Source of the DNA: Channa striata
Lineage: Eukaryota; Chordata; Actinopteri; Anabantiformes; Channidae
Length of the DNA stretch: 64,000 bases
NCBI GenBank assembly: GCA_033026295.1
Contig: CM065171.1
Coordinates: forward strand, 3,923,957 to 3,987,956
Reading direction: 5' to 3'
Made by a program: the position numbers and the translations under genes. The notes under the pieces are model-generated. The model saw only the letters and a list, made by a program, of their open reading frames with translations, ran no database searches and was not told where the DNA came from. Below, piece by piece: positions 12,481 to 25,153 of this stretch. How positions within the stretch are numbered: the first letter of the stretch is position 1; every line of letters begins with the position of its first letter.

Positions 12481-13229
12481 AGAGTTTGTGTATATCTAAC
12501 ACCTATGTGAAAATCATAACTCCATAAAATGCATTTCGCTTATCTATTACTTCCTCAGGGCCCTAGGATCAAGGAGGGCAATGATCCTTCTATAATGCAT
12601 CATTATGTTACCTCCAATAACCAACAATAATAAATATCATATCCTCTCATTTCTTGTGTTTTCCAGCATCCCTCCTAAGTATGTTTCAATTCAGTCCTCA
12701 TTCTGTATTCATATATCTTTTGAAAAAACTTCCAGAGAAAAAAAAAACTAACTCAATCCACCTGTTGTCAGCAATTATGGAATATACAAACAAGTTATTT
12801 CTCCAGGGCAACTCCTCCACTGCTAATAAATGAGTTTTTCATTTCTTTATGTTATTCACACTTCAGCTGCTTCTCAAGATATAGCTGAATTCTGCAAAAC
12901 CGCACAACCCTGTGTTTGGAAAGTCATGCACATGCACACAAACACCGCAGCTCATTGATGTTCTGTAAACAGCTCATTTCTTCTCCAAAGAAACCGTCAT
13001 TCATCGCTCATTTTCCTGCATCTGCTCTCATCCAGGGTTTCTAGAGAGCACAACCCTCTAATGCACAAAAAACGCACTCAGAAACGACACACACATACAT
13101 ACAACGCAGTACATGGAGAGACATGTCACTTCACTGCGTCGCATCTTAGAAACACATGAGCGCAGAAACAAATGCTGTGTTATGGAAATGTAACATCCAG
13201 ACACAGGGACTTAAAGAAAACTCCATATG

Positions 13230-13248
13230 TATATATATATATATATAA
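13230..13248. repeat. (AT)n microsatellite
   Basis: A short AT run with one interruption near its start. Confidence 0.85.
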
Positions 13249-16200
13249 TTGTGCGTTTGTCGTGTTGTGTATGCGTGTTTGTGTTGTACAGTGCAGCAGT
13301 GACAGGTGGTGAAGTCTTCCTATAATGCACCTTAAGCTCGATCGAGACTCTCTATCCATCCACTTCGCGGTGGCCAGCTTTCCCTCTCCTCGCTCTCAAG
13401 CCTCTTTCACGTCTTGCTCTTACAATAAATAGAAATTCACCGAAACTTCCCTCAAAAACATTTAGAGTGATTATTGTTGCACTGATGCCACTGCTATAAT
13501 ATGACTTCAGTGCTTCAAATGTACCTCTCTACATTAAATTTTAAGAATCGTCAGATTTTTTTTTTATGTTCATCTCTAGGAGGAATTAGAATTTCCGCCT
13601 CACGTAGTAGTTTTATATTTATGAGAGAGGATTAGGACGCAGTAAAGTAATTATTACTTTATTATCACACTTTATAGGCAGAATGCTGCGGAAAAAACTA
13701 AACAAATCTGAAACAGTTTTTTTATGTTGGCTTTAATTTTCTTATATAGACGGTATGTCTTCACCAACCAGTCAAGTTGCACTTTACATTCATTTTCAAA
13801 CTCATTCTAATCAGTTCATCCACGAGACCAAGTGGATGTTTGTTCGAAATGTAAGGACATTATTTTCAGGCATTCCTGTGATATCACTTTCACAAGAAAG
13901 GAACACACAGATTTGAGGTCACCCTAACTTTGACCTATAATTCTAATCAGTTCATCCTTGAGTCCAGGTAATGTATTTCAGTTATAAACATACTGCAACT
14001 GAAAGTAAAAGGCAATTTACGGTTTGACAAACTGTGAATTGTCTTTATCTAGCTGCTTTTATGAACATTTTTTTTAATCTGGGGTGAATTTCTATCAGTC
14101 GATACCTAATGTGGCAGTAAGACTGATTGGAAAAAAAGAGCAGCCCTTTACCACCTGGGCAAGAAAGGAAGTAAAGGAGAGGAGATAAATTAGGCAAACC
14201 TGTGAGCAGGGGGAGGGGGAGAATCATGCAGTAGAGCTGCTGGGAAAGAAGACAAAGGGGTGAGAGTGACCAAAGTGAGTGTTCCACTTTTTTAAAAGAA
14301 CCATTATCTCTAAGGAAAGAAGAAAAGTTTGGAAACAAAAGGAAAAGAGGGGCAACGGTTTTTGAACAGGCTGAACAGACAGTGGACAACCTATGGATTG
14401 GACGTGTGCTGTTCCCTGGAGTGAGCTGGCTAATGGTTCCTGGCTGTCTCTTGTTCAACACTTCTCCAGACGTCTCTGTTTTTCCATCCTCCAGGTTATC
14501 AGGTTTCTGGTTTTTACTTTTCTGTCAATACATGTAAACAGCGACGCAGACGTACACAGACTAGGGGATTATGGGTAACCGTAGGCCGCAGAGGGTGGTG
14601 GAGACCCGGCCGCGCACACCTCCCGCATCAACAATGCGTCGTGCGGCACCGTGTGTGACCCGTCCTGATTGGAAAATGATGGGAGTCGGGATCAAAACAA
14701 GAATAGAACGGAAAAGAAGAAGGACAGGAAAGTAGAACAGGAAACATAACATTTCATGGAGAACACGCACTTCCTCTTTCGGATTGTTTCTTCATTTTCA
14801 CCTAATTGCAGTTTCTTTAACACGATACTGTCCTCTTGTGGCCTCCTACGTCTAAGGCGCAAGTATGAACGTAACGTGATTTGCGTGGCTGAATACGTGT
14901 ATCGACAGAAAAGCAAAACCCAGTCTTTAACCCTCAGACATGCATACTGAACGGAACTGAACCGAACCCAAGTGGGCTGATATCAAACAAACCAACTATT
15001 AAAAAAAACATTAAAACTCCAGTTTTATTTAAAACAGGAGTCCTAGATTAATAAGATTTAGTTTAGTCTTAATTAACAAGATCAACTTTTAGATTAGTCT
15101 CCTGTCTGATGCCAAACTTCTATTTCAGGTGGTTCTTACCTACGCTACACAACATACTGTGCTGGCGTCTTCTATACTAAACCTGTTTCCTATAAACAAC
15201 GCTCCTATTCACCTGAACTTCAATCAAACTGTTTAGTAGGAGAGATATTCAGTAGATAATTATGTTCTTCTGAAATTTTTTTTAATGAATTAAGTGATAC
15301 ATTTATTAATAGAAAGTGACTCACTTTTTATATGCATGTTCAGCATTAATGTACAAAGCAGAGGCGGTGGAAGTACACAACATCAAAACTAAAGGGAAAA
15401 CAATTCTTTGTAAAATACCAAGCTCATTATCTACATTTTAGTGACAAAAGTACAATAATAGTAAGATAAAATTATACTAAAGCCACCAGGTGTTAATTAT
15501 GCAGCTGATTATACAGTATGTACAGTACGTTACTGAGCACATTCTCATACCCAAGGCGTCAAATATTGCCGCTCTTTCGGATCCCCACCATGGGAATAAC
15601 CATGTGCGCAACATCTTGCAGTGCAGCATCCTGCGGGACAGTTCTGTCCTCTAAAGGGGAACTTATAGTATCAGCACGTAACGCCAAAGGATTGGACAGA
15701 GCCACCTTGGGAATAAGAATGGGCTGCAATTGCAGTACGGCACATAGACTCATAAGGATTGTTTAAACTCCTAAAAATAGTACTATTACTCAGAAAATAC
15801 TTCTATTACTGTTCATTAACATCATTTATTGTTTTTTTGTACTTTTTAAAATACAGCAGGCTAATAAGGTAATATTTGTGGGTGTGCATAACTGTGATTG
15901 ATTTGAATCCTAAGTAAAGCATACGTGCCTCCTTTTTCATTTTGGCGATGTCATCCTAATTTCTCTGAGCACGAGATCATCTGGGACGTAGTTTTTAGTT
16001 ACAATGGCCGAGCCCTCAAATCCTCTTAAGGCAGCTTTGTTTTGCTCATTCGCTGTCTGTGGGGAATTGTATTTGTTAATGTCGGACCAGGAGCTGTAAT
16101 CCCACTGCGACACCAACAACCCCCCTCACTCCCTAAATCTCATTATTAATCCCAGTGCCTTCGCTATCTGCATGTTCTTCCTTCAATCTTGAGTGATAAT

Positions 16201-16639
16201 CTGCTTGTGTGTTTGCATGTGTTCGGGTGGGGTCAGATTTAAAAGTCTCAGGAACAGAAAACTATCCTTCAGCTATTCTGTCTACTAATAATTTCTGCCT
16301 TATCTGTACCTATCATTTTTTCTCCCTACACTTTTCTCCTTTAATCATTTTCTCTTTCCTTTCTATATTCTGCATTCTTCTGGTCTTCTTTTCCATGCTA
16401 TAGTATCATTTCCCAATTTACAGCATCCATGTTTTCTACGTTTGTGAGTTTTTCACTCACATTCCCCCAATTGCTCCTTTTGCTCCTTAATTCCCCAAAT
16501 TTCTTCCTTTTCTCTCCAGCCTCCTAACCTCATTTTTTTCATTTAGAAGAAGAGCCATTATTCGTCACTGAGGACATATACATATTGCAAATTCATGTTA
16601 CAATGAAATTTGTCGTTTGCATTCAGCCCATCCCTCTGG

Positions 16640-16761
16640 GCTAGCACTGGGTGTCTTGCTCAGGAACGCACCTGGTGGGTAGGTTGGGATTTGATCCCAT
16701 CCAGCTGCTGAGCTACCAGGCCGCCTACATCTACATCGACATCTACATCTACGTCTACATC
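16640..16761 (-). repeat. SINE-like element (minus strand) next to a TCTACA hexamer repeat
   Basis: Read on the minus strand, GGCCTGGTAGCTCAGCAGCT resembles a tRNA box A region and GGGATCAAATCCCAACC a box B region. They are followed by CCTGAGCAAGACACCCAGTG, the usual SINE body. On the plus strand the element abuts at least five imperfect CTACAT units (16724-16761), which lie upstream of its tRNA-like head. No clear 3' tail or target duplication was found. Confidence 0.5.
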
Positions 16762-17269
16762 CCATGTCTCACCTCCTCTCCTCTTCTCAACCTGGAGATT
16801 CACACAACAGATGTTCCAAAGCTCAGGTACAACACTGCAACTGCGAATGTGTCAGAATCTGTGTCGCTGTCTTTGACAACTTCACCTCACTCGCCTTGTT
16901 CTTTCCCTGTCGTATATGCGGCCGATACTTTGAAGAAACATTTCTGTTCTTCCACTCTGGCTCACATGAGCTTTAAATAAAAGACATGCACAATAAAAGA
17001 CATTCAGATGCAGACAGCAGATTGTGCCAGTGATTACTGCCAAATTTAGGCCATGTTTAATGTTTTGTATTATGTTCAGTGTCTGGCAGTGATCACTGAA
17101 GTCAACACTGACCTTTATCATAGTGTTCTTTTTATTATATAATGACAGTATTTTTATTAACAAACATCAGTCAGAAACAAACAATGAATGCTGGGAGGTC
17201 CATTAATATGCCAGATTTGTTTGTCTTAGTTAAGTGAGCTATTGCACACAATCTCATTAAGTCAATATG

Positions 17270-17470
17270 GTGAAGAAGTAGCGGGTGAAGAAGTTCCACC
17301 TCCCTGTAAAGATGCTGGTGAACTTCTACACTGCCATCATTGAACCCATACACAGTCCTGTTCGCTGCAGCCACGGCCAAGGCCAAGCTGCAGCGTGTCA
17401 ACCACTCTGCTAAGAAGGTGATCGACCTCTAATCCCTTCAGGAGCTGGACGTCCCCAGGACACGGAGACA
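17270..17470 (+). mobile_element. LINE fragment, C-terminal part of the reverse-transcriptase ORF
   Basis: The frames read KMLVNFYTAIIEP, then AKLQRVNHSAKKVIDL and SLQELDVPRTRR. This is the familiar end of the reverse-transcriptase polyprotein of Rex1/CR1-type fish LINEs, where the cysteine/arginine-rich tail follows a line such as LVNFYTAIIESIL. A deletion and frameshifts are needed. Only about 200 bp remain. Confidence 0.65.
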
Positions 17471-18124
17471 TTTTATTGTATGATACTATTTCTGTACATA
17501 TTTTATATTGTGCCACACCTTTCGACCTTAACTTTTCGTTCTGTAGATTTTGTCACACTGTGCCTGGCAATAAACAGATTTCTAATTCTGATATAGTTTC
17601 AAGGTCAACGATTTTACCTCAGAACAACTATGTTCATAGGTTTTATAACATGTTTTTTAAATGAGAAATTATTATATTATAATTGTATACGCTTAAACAA
17701 TCCAGTATGCAAATGTAGCATGTACTTACCATAGTTTCTAATTGTTGACTGTCAGATCAATATTACAAAGATTAATTTGACTGGCATTACCATAAAGTAG
17801 ACAAGTGGAAAAGAGAAACTGCCAATGGGAAACATTCTATGCATCGAGAGAAGAAACAACATGCATTTCCTTAACTTTTAAGGTATTTTACTAAATGGAG
17901 GAATTGCAACTTGAGTTTCCAGCTGATTTTAAAGGGCAACTTCACCAATTTTCAACTTCAGCTTTTAAACTTCCCTCTGACTTCCCCTTATTAAAATATT
18001 TCTGTTTCTAGCTGAAAAACTCCACCAGATGACGTCACCCTAAGGAGTTTTTCATCATTAGGAGTTGGAAAGGCAGTTTAATAAAGTTTTATGTTTATGT
18101 ATGATATAGGATATGTTAAATGTT

Positions 18125-18450
18125 TAATGGCATTCATTTACATCTATGTAGCATCCAAATGGCCCAAGAAAGGGATGTAGCTTGGACACAGAGCTACATT
18201 CCTTCTATCAGAGCCATTGATCACTCTGGGATAATACAACAGATAGGGGCGTGTGAATCCCAACATCCAAACCACATCTGGTTTCAGGTCATCGATCCAC
18301 ACCAATAGCCGTGAATTAACATTGCGGTCTCGTAAATGTACCAAAGACTCCCCACTGCTTATCATCTAACCAAGACTCAAAGCTCTCGTCAAATTCACAC
18401 ATGCTAATCCCTTTATCAACTGTGGAACCAGCCACGTCCAGAAGAAAACA
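18125..18450 (-). pseudogene. Unassigned coding-like stretch, possibly a broken exon or retrogene
   Basis: On the minus strand a pyrimidine tract ending TTTATTGCCTTTCAG (about 18450) is followed by an open frame containing DVAGSTVDKGISMCEFDESF and ESWLDDKQWGVFGTFTRPQC, then a stop. A second frame overlapping its end stays open for 73 codons (18144-18365) and includes VNSRLLVWIDDLKPDVVWML and GFTRPYLLYYPRVINGSDRR. The composition looks more like protein than the AT-rich surroundings. I do not recognise the product, and it does not fit the cadherin, whose exons on both sides join in phase. It could be a decayed gene piece, part of an unknown transposon or chance. Confidence 0.25.
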
Positions 18451-18995
18451 CTGAAAGGCAATAAAATTTGGAATGAAAACTCACAAGAGGTTCATTTGAA
18501 CTCAAACTCCAAAACAAGTGCAAATAAACTATCAACCTTCATAAAATTCCCACCACTGTTTACGTCATCTAACTTACGTTAAAGAATCGCTGAGTTATTA
18601 CATTTTTATAAATAAACCATATTGATGAGGAGAGAGTAACTTGGTGCAACACTGCGATCCTTTGGTGGAATTTATAAGGGCACCCCAGATTGCACTAATT
18701 CAACGTAGAAATCAATGTTTTAATGTTGCTGTCTGAAAGTTAATCTAACGATGTAATATTCTTATTTAGTTCTGTACAGTACACCTACGTGTTGCATACT
18801 GATGCACACCATGTATACACCCGCTAAAGTACATGGGCATATTGACTCAACATGCTACGATTTGTTTAATTGTTCATGTTAATTCATGTCAGTTTCCTAC
18901 TTCTTGTGTTTCATAATTCTTGTTACTAGATATTAGACAAAGCCAATTTGCAGTGTGGTATTCTTCTGATTGCATCTGTTTAATGTGAAACACTG

Positions 18996-19019
18996 TATAT
19001 ATATATATATATATATATA
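18996..19019. repeat. (TA)n microsatellite
   Basis: About 12 TA units followed by an A-rich stretch. Confidence 0.9.
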
Positions 19020-22000
19020 AAAAAAAAATATATAAATAGATTTTGTAGTTATAAATTAATAAAAAAAAACCAACTAGTTCTGTGTTGTGTGCTTTCTTCA
19101 GAGAAACTGATAAGTGGTTCTCAAAATTGGAAAAGAACTGATTCGGGTTTATCATAGTAATATGCTATAACTATAGCTTGATTCAGTTTATAGAATCTGG
19201 TGCCCCACTTTGAGGAATATTAATGTTTCCACATTTCAGTGTTGCATATTGTTAGATGTACTACTCCAATTCGTTCCAAAAAAGAAAATTAAATATCACC
19301 GAAAAAACCCATCATCAGCTTATAAATTGAAAAAACATTGTTAAATATTATGGCATTTTCTCAGAATGTTGTTGCTGTATGATAATTTTTATGCTTCACA
19401 GGCTACAATACAATAGGCAACTTGAGCCAGGAAGATCAAGCCTGATGGTTCATTTGACCTAAGAAGTTGAAAGCTGAAACTCGGAATGGAAATAATCGTG
19501 GGAGTCGACACTCCCAGGTTTACATAGCCATAGTCCACAGATGGAGGCGGGACGGTGATATAGGTATTGTGGAGGCAGGGAGACACAAATACAACAGAAG
19601 TGCCAATAAACGCTACTTGCCTACAGCTTTCACTGTCTTGGAGCGTGAAGCAGCCCTCCTGGATTTAGAGGAAAAAGTTGATGAGATTCTTCTACCTTTC
19701 CAATTTGAAAAATCAAACTTCAGGGGGCATTCCAGTTAAAATTAACTGGGGACTCTGACATTCTAAATGTCCTATACAAATGAAACGCAGAAATAAATTC
19801 ACTGTGCTCTGCCAAACTCTCACAACGTGCTACAGAATGTTCTGCCTAGCACTTTAGGTAGTTATTGTTATGAAATTGCAATTAATGATTTCTTAAAAAA
19901 GGCGAGTCTCAGTGCAGTGCTCTTCAATTTTCTGGGTCACAGGAGCCTTTGACAGCAAATCTACACAATAAGATAAATTGTACAGCATATTTTAAGTATT
20001 TTAAAAAAAGTTAGATGTTGTAGCTTTAGTGATTTAATTTAAGTTTATACTGTGCATGTTTTACTTGTGATAGAAAGGACAAAGTACCTCTAACACAATG
20101 TAGAACTGGCTGGGTGGTTTGGCTAGAAAAGCCTTGGGACTTCTCGTCTCTGAGTCTCTGTTCCTGGGATGAGCAAATTTCAAACTAAAGTTTCTCATTT
20201 GATGATGCGGGTGCTCGCTCTTAAGGGTGAAGATCTGGTGACTCGGAGGGCCATAAAGAAGCACACAGTAAGTATATGAATTATATCATTCTCATAAAAA
20301 ATGGGGAGCCGCAATGAGTTTATTGCGAAATGTCAGACTCTTATAAAAATCTATGTGATCATGCCTCACCCAGCCACATCAATTATGAATGCGCAAATTC
20401 ACTCCGATATGAGAGTGATGAATCACACACTAAAGAATTCTGACACAAGTGATGAAGTCAAAGGTATAAAAAGAAAATGGGCAAAACTAATAGGGAGTGA
20501 AAACTATGATCATTTTTATTAATGCAGTGGTCTGAACCTCTGACAAATCCAAAGTTTTTAGAATGAGTCCTTTGACCAACAAGACAAACCACTTTGTTTC
20601 TGAGGGGTGTGCAGTGTGATCAGGATCTGTTCCATCTGTACTTTAAGCTTTGTAATAAAGAAATGCTAATATGCAAAGCAGTGCATTCTTTGTCGATTAG
20701 ATTAACTTGGAGCGAACAACCAGCTCTCTAATAACTGTGTATTTGTGTGTCTTTGCACGCGTTTGTGTAATCCACGGATTAGGTCTACTGTGGATCAAGC
20801 CAGACATCCTGCTCCGTCCAGCAGTGGCTACATTACATGTCGGCTCCAGCCAGCCAGACTCAAATCCGCTCCTTTTCACTCGCTGCTTCTAATTAAATGA
20901 AGCTGAAGGGTAAAATTAACTTCTACAGAACACAGCAAGAAAGCTTAGCGGACACATGTGCAATGAGACTTTACGTTCATCTGCTCTCACATATGTTTAG
21001 AGGGGATGTGTGTGTGTGTGTGACTGATCACACGTCTGTCATAATGCTTCACGATTACAAAGTATTACATATGTGAGGCAGGACACCTGCTGCTGCTGTG
21101 TTGTTTCGTCTTTATTTGAGGTTTAAATTATGCAAAGGACTAATGTACGGTGTGTGTTCTACACGTGCTGCAGTGATAATGTCTGTGTGTGTCTTGACAC
21201 AGAGAGTCATTTGATTTCAGCAAAATACTATCAGGAATGTGTGAGGTTGACACTTTAATTTTGTTCAATTTGGAAACATAAGACCCCTGCTGCCTTGAAA
21301 ACACGATTTAACTGATTCAGTTAAAAATGTGGGAGTTACAATATTGTGAAACTACTTTATCTAAGTTAGGTCGACTGAACTTCAGAAAATGAGATTAAAA
21401 TTACAATATTAAATTTGCTCAACTTTAGTCAATTGTTTCACACAGACTTGTTTTAAAAATTTAAAGATTTATTCTTCTTTGTTTGTCATTAACAACATCC
21501 GAGGCCGGGACCAGTGACATTTTTAAAACCTTATCGTTTGTGGATAGTGTCTGAATTCAATATTAACCATTAGGTTCTGCATTATTTTTTTTAGTATTAT
21601 GAAAAAAACTATGTACAGAACATTTCCACCATGAATAACTTGTTTAAAGCAAAGGAAGTCTCCTAGTCACTCAAATAATGCATGATGGGCAGTCTAATCT
21701 TTTTCAATAAAAATTATAATGAGCAGAGTGAACTCTCAGCAGTTGAACTCTAACGTAACTTAAACTTAATAAAACTTTCATATTTACATTAAGAAGATTG
21801 TGTTACATTGGATCGTGTCTCATAATTTTGCAACAAATTGCTAATTAAAATAACACAATGTTTTGGCAAACATTTAAATGTGGTTAAATGCACAAATCAC
21901 CTTGGACCTAATGTAAAATAATGATTTTACAGTATGAACACTTGATATTTCCGTGTACTTACTTATTAACTGTGACAGCGAGTTGACACAGGCGATGCTG

Positions 22001-23315
22001 CAATTCCCACTCAGAACTGCCAGAACCTTATTCTTACTGTCCCAGTGCTGCCAACTGATTGACTTATTAGATTTAATGAATTTCAAACCCCTTTTTAAGC
22101 AACTTTAAAAAATTATACACACATTTTTTGTGTGTTTGTGTGTTATACAAATCTGTCTGTAAACTATTCATCATTCATGTATGTTACTTTAAAGCTAACT
22201 ACTAAAGTAATATTTTTTTCGCAAAAAATCCATATAGCTTAACATTGCATGTTTACATTTTTATTATTCATAAACCTTTAGTCGGTACAGTCAACATTTC
22301 AAAAGCTCTTAAAACTAGAGGTGGATTTAGATACCGTCTGGGGAATCTGAGAGAGAAAATCTGAGAGAGTTAATAGAGAAAATGCTTTAACTGATGTTAT
22401 AACATTAACTTAAATACTGTTAGGTTTTGCACACAGCAGCATTAACTTTTTTTAATATGTAAGATCAGTGAATTTCTCTGTAATTAAACATTTCAAAAAC
22501 ATTTCTTCCACAATGTCAGAGAGAAGCTGAAAAGCTATAATGACCAAACACACTCGCTTACGTTACAAGCTGCATTTGAACAACAGAGAAAATATTATGC
22601 AATATTATGTTTTAGTGAATGAAGCTAAAGCACTGAACTGTGCTGAGTTTATATGCTAATATTTATATAAAAGTCGCTTGAGTTAAAACACTGTCGCAAA
22701 GTGAAAATGTGTTTTGTATGTTTCCTATCCATGCAATCTCTCAAACTAATCAGGTAACTATTATATATTCACACAAAGGGGCGACACCAGTATTTCTTAG
22801 ATGTGCTTTCTTCATCAACATGAGCAGCAGGATGTTAAAGTCAGTTACTTTGCACTTATCAGCATTTGCAGCAGCTACTTTCGCTTTTGCTTTGTTTCGG
22901 TCTCTTTAATTTCTTTACCAGTGGTCACAGGTCGTCTTGTTTCTCCGTGTATTTGCAGCAACCTGCCAGCACATCCGATCATTTACAACCGTGATTGCAA
23001 AAGCCCTCATTTCTAACTGCAAGCGACATGCTGGGCCGTATTAAAGAGTGTGGACTTAATTCTTTGATACCACTGTTTACTGTCTCTCCTTGGCTTATAG
23101 TTATCAGCCAAATCGGTTCATATTGTACATCTAAGCATATTTTGCCCATGCAGGGACATTGGCCAAGAGTTTCACACACTATTTGAGACGGTGGATACTT
23201 AAAAAAAAAGACTGAAAACATTCCTTTTTAGAAAAGTTTAGTTTTAACACTCTTACTGGCATAGGAGTGGACATGGTAGTGATTTGGTGAAGAACTGACA
23301 ACTTCTAGACTAGAC

Positions 23316-23839
23316 CAGGGGTGCCCACACTTTTCAGGTTGCGAGCGACTGGTAAAATTACCAAAATAAAACGATGTATCTACTATAAAAATGCAAAACA
23401 AAACCTTACTGAGTGAGGCATTGACCAAATTTTGGCAGGATTTTCCTCGAACTACGCCATCTCACGTCAGTGTGTAGCAACAACTCAGAGTGGTTGCAGT
23501 CAGTCTTCTCCAGATGTGCACGGAGCAGCCATCTTTGAAGAGATCTGGGACGAATACAACTAGCGATCTTTGTTGCCACATTCATTATGTCAAGTTGAGT
23601 TTTTTTCTGCTTGTTGATTTCTTATGCAGTGGTACTTGAGGAAGTCAGGGACAGCATCAACTTCCCTGCACTTGGCAAAAAAAAACATTGGAGCAGCCAA
23701 TCATTGCAGGCGCACCGTCCGTGGTGACAAATCAAGTGACAAATGTAATAGTGAGGATGAATGATAGGCTGACATATACTTTTTAATGCCAATTGATCTC
23801 CCCACACTACCTTTGCGATCAACGTATTGGGCGACCCTG
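23316..23839 (-). mobile_element. hAT-superfamily transposon relic with terminal repeats and target duplication
   Basis: The left end is CAGGGGTGCCCA and the right end is TGGGCGACCCTG, imperfect inverted terminal repeats of the type seen in Charlie-like hAT elements. The flanks GACTAGAC (23308-23315) and TACTAGAC (23840-23847) agree at seven of eight bases, the expected 8 bp target duplication. Inside, on the minus strand, broken frames read TDGAPAMIG-like sequence near 23710, FLKYHCI near 23640, then NVATKIASCIRPRSLQR and DCNHSELLLHTDVRW. These match the central part of hAT transposases related to ZBED5/FAM200-type proteins. At 524 bp it is heavily deleted and inactive. Confidence 0.75.
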
Positions 23840-23847
23840 TACTAGAC

Positions 23848-24961
23848 CTACCTGCGGCCTTTGACACTGTGAACCGTCAGATCCCCTTGTCTGCCATCTC
23901 TGACTTGGGCATTTCTGGATCAGCTCTAGCCTGGCTTCAGTCTTCTGTCTGTCATCAACATTTCCTTGCAGGGGTGCATTTCTAACTCTCATAACCACTC
24001 CACTGGTGTACAGCAGGGCTCAGTCATTGGTCCTCTTCTTTTTGTGTCTATACTTCTTCCCTGGGCTCTATGATCTATTCGCATGGCTTTTCCTATCAGT
24101 GCTATGCTGACGACACACAGTTCTTCCTGTCCTTTAGACCAGATGACTACCCTGTCTACGTCTGTCTCTGGGACATCTTTGCATGGATGAGAGCAATACA
24201 TCTTCAGCTTAACCTCTCCAATAATGAAATTCTAGTCTTCCCAGCCAGATCTTCGACACAACACAACATCAGCATCAACATTGGATCTGCAGTGATTGTC
24301 CCCACTAAGTCAGCCAGAAATCTGGGAGTCAGCATTGATAACCAACTGAGATTTGAGGAGCACATTCCCTCATTCTCTAGGTCATGTAGATTTGACCTCT
24401 ACACAACCAGAAAGATCAGACCCTACCTCACAGAATACACAACCTAACTTATTGTGCAGGCGTCATATCTTGTCTTGATTACTACAATGCACTGCTGATG
24501 GGGTTACTGGCATGCACGATCCAACCATTAAGGACTCCTGTAACAAGGCTCTTCAGTTCTCTGTGCTTGCTTCCTGTTGCTGTACTGATTAAGTTTAGAG
24601 GTATGTCCCTGTCTGCGTACAGGGTGGTCAACTCTACAGCTCAACTCAGTCATTCAGGTCTACAACCCCTCCCGTGCTCTGCGCTCTGCCAGCTGACGGC
24701 ATCTGGGGGTCCCAGCACCACACAGAGGACAATAAGGAAAACTCCGCAGCTCGATGGTGGAATGAGCTGCCAAACTACACGCATTAAGGAACCTCACTTC
24801 TTATATACTGTATATATATATTCTGCTCTTTCTTGTACTTATATCTCATGAAACGAACACTTCTACTGATAGCACTTTGCTTTGATATTTTTCCCTTGAT
24901 TTACGTCACTTGTAAGTCGCTTTGGATAAAAGCGTCTCACAAATGATTAAATGTAAATGTA
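23848..24961 (+). mobile_element. L2-like non-LTR retrotransposon, 5'-truncated relic
   Basis: Starts at DLPAAFDTVNRQIPL, the reverse-transcriptase motif with the first catalytic Asp. It continues through TGVQQGSVIGPLLF and SYQCYADDTQFFLSFRPDD (YADD at 24103-24114, catalytic pair intact), LQLNLSNNEILVFPA, SARNLGVSIDNQLRFEEH and CRFDLYTTRKIRPYL, then a C-terminal frame with a WWNELPN-like stretch. The 3' end GTAAGTCGCTTTGGATAAAA and AAATGTAAATGTAA is the usual tail of fish L2 elements. Several frameshifts and a stop make it dead. The hAT relic sits exactly at its left boundary. Confidence 0.85.
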
Positions 24962-25122
24962 AGCATATTCATAGAGATTCAATTAGAGATTTGACAAAAT
25001 CACTGCAGTTAACACATATGTCATCACCATGGGCACAGATGACATGATTGTCTTTCATGTTTATGCCTGTTCGACAGATGTTTTTAGAAACTACTCGCTC
25101 AGTTGTATTAGTGTGCTGCTGC

Positions 25123-25151
<29 letters not shown>
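25123..25151. repeat. (TG)n microsatellite
   Basis: About 14 TG units. It gives a low-complexity CVCVCV reading frame that is not a gene. Confidence 0.95.
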
Positions 25152-25153
<2 letters not shown>

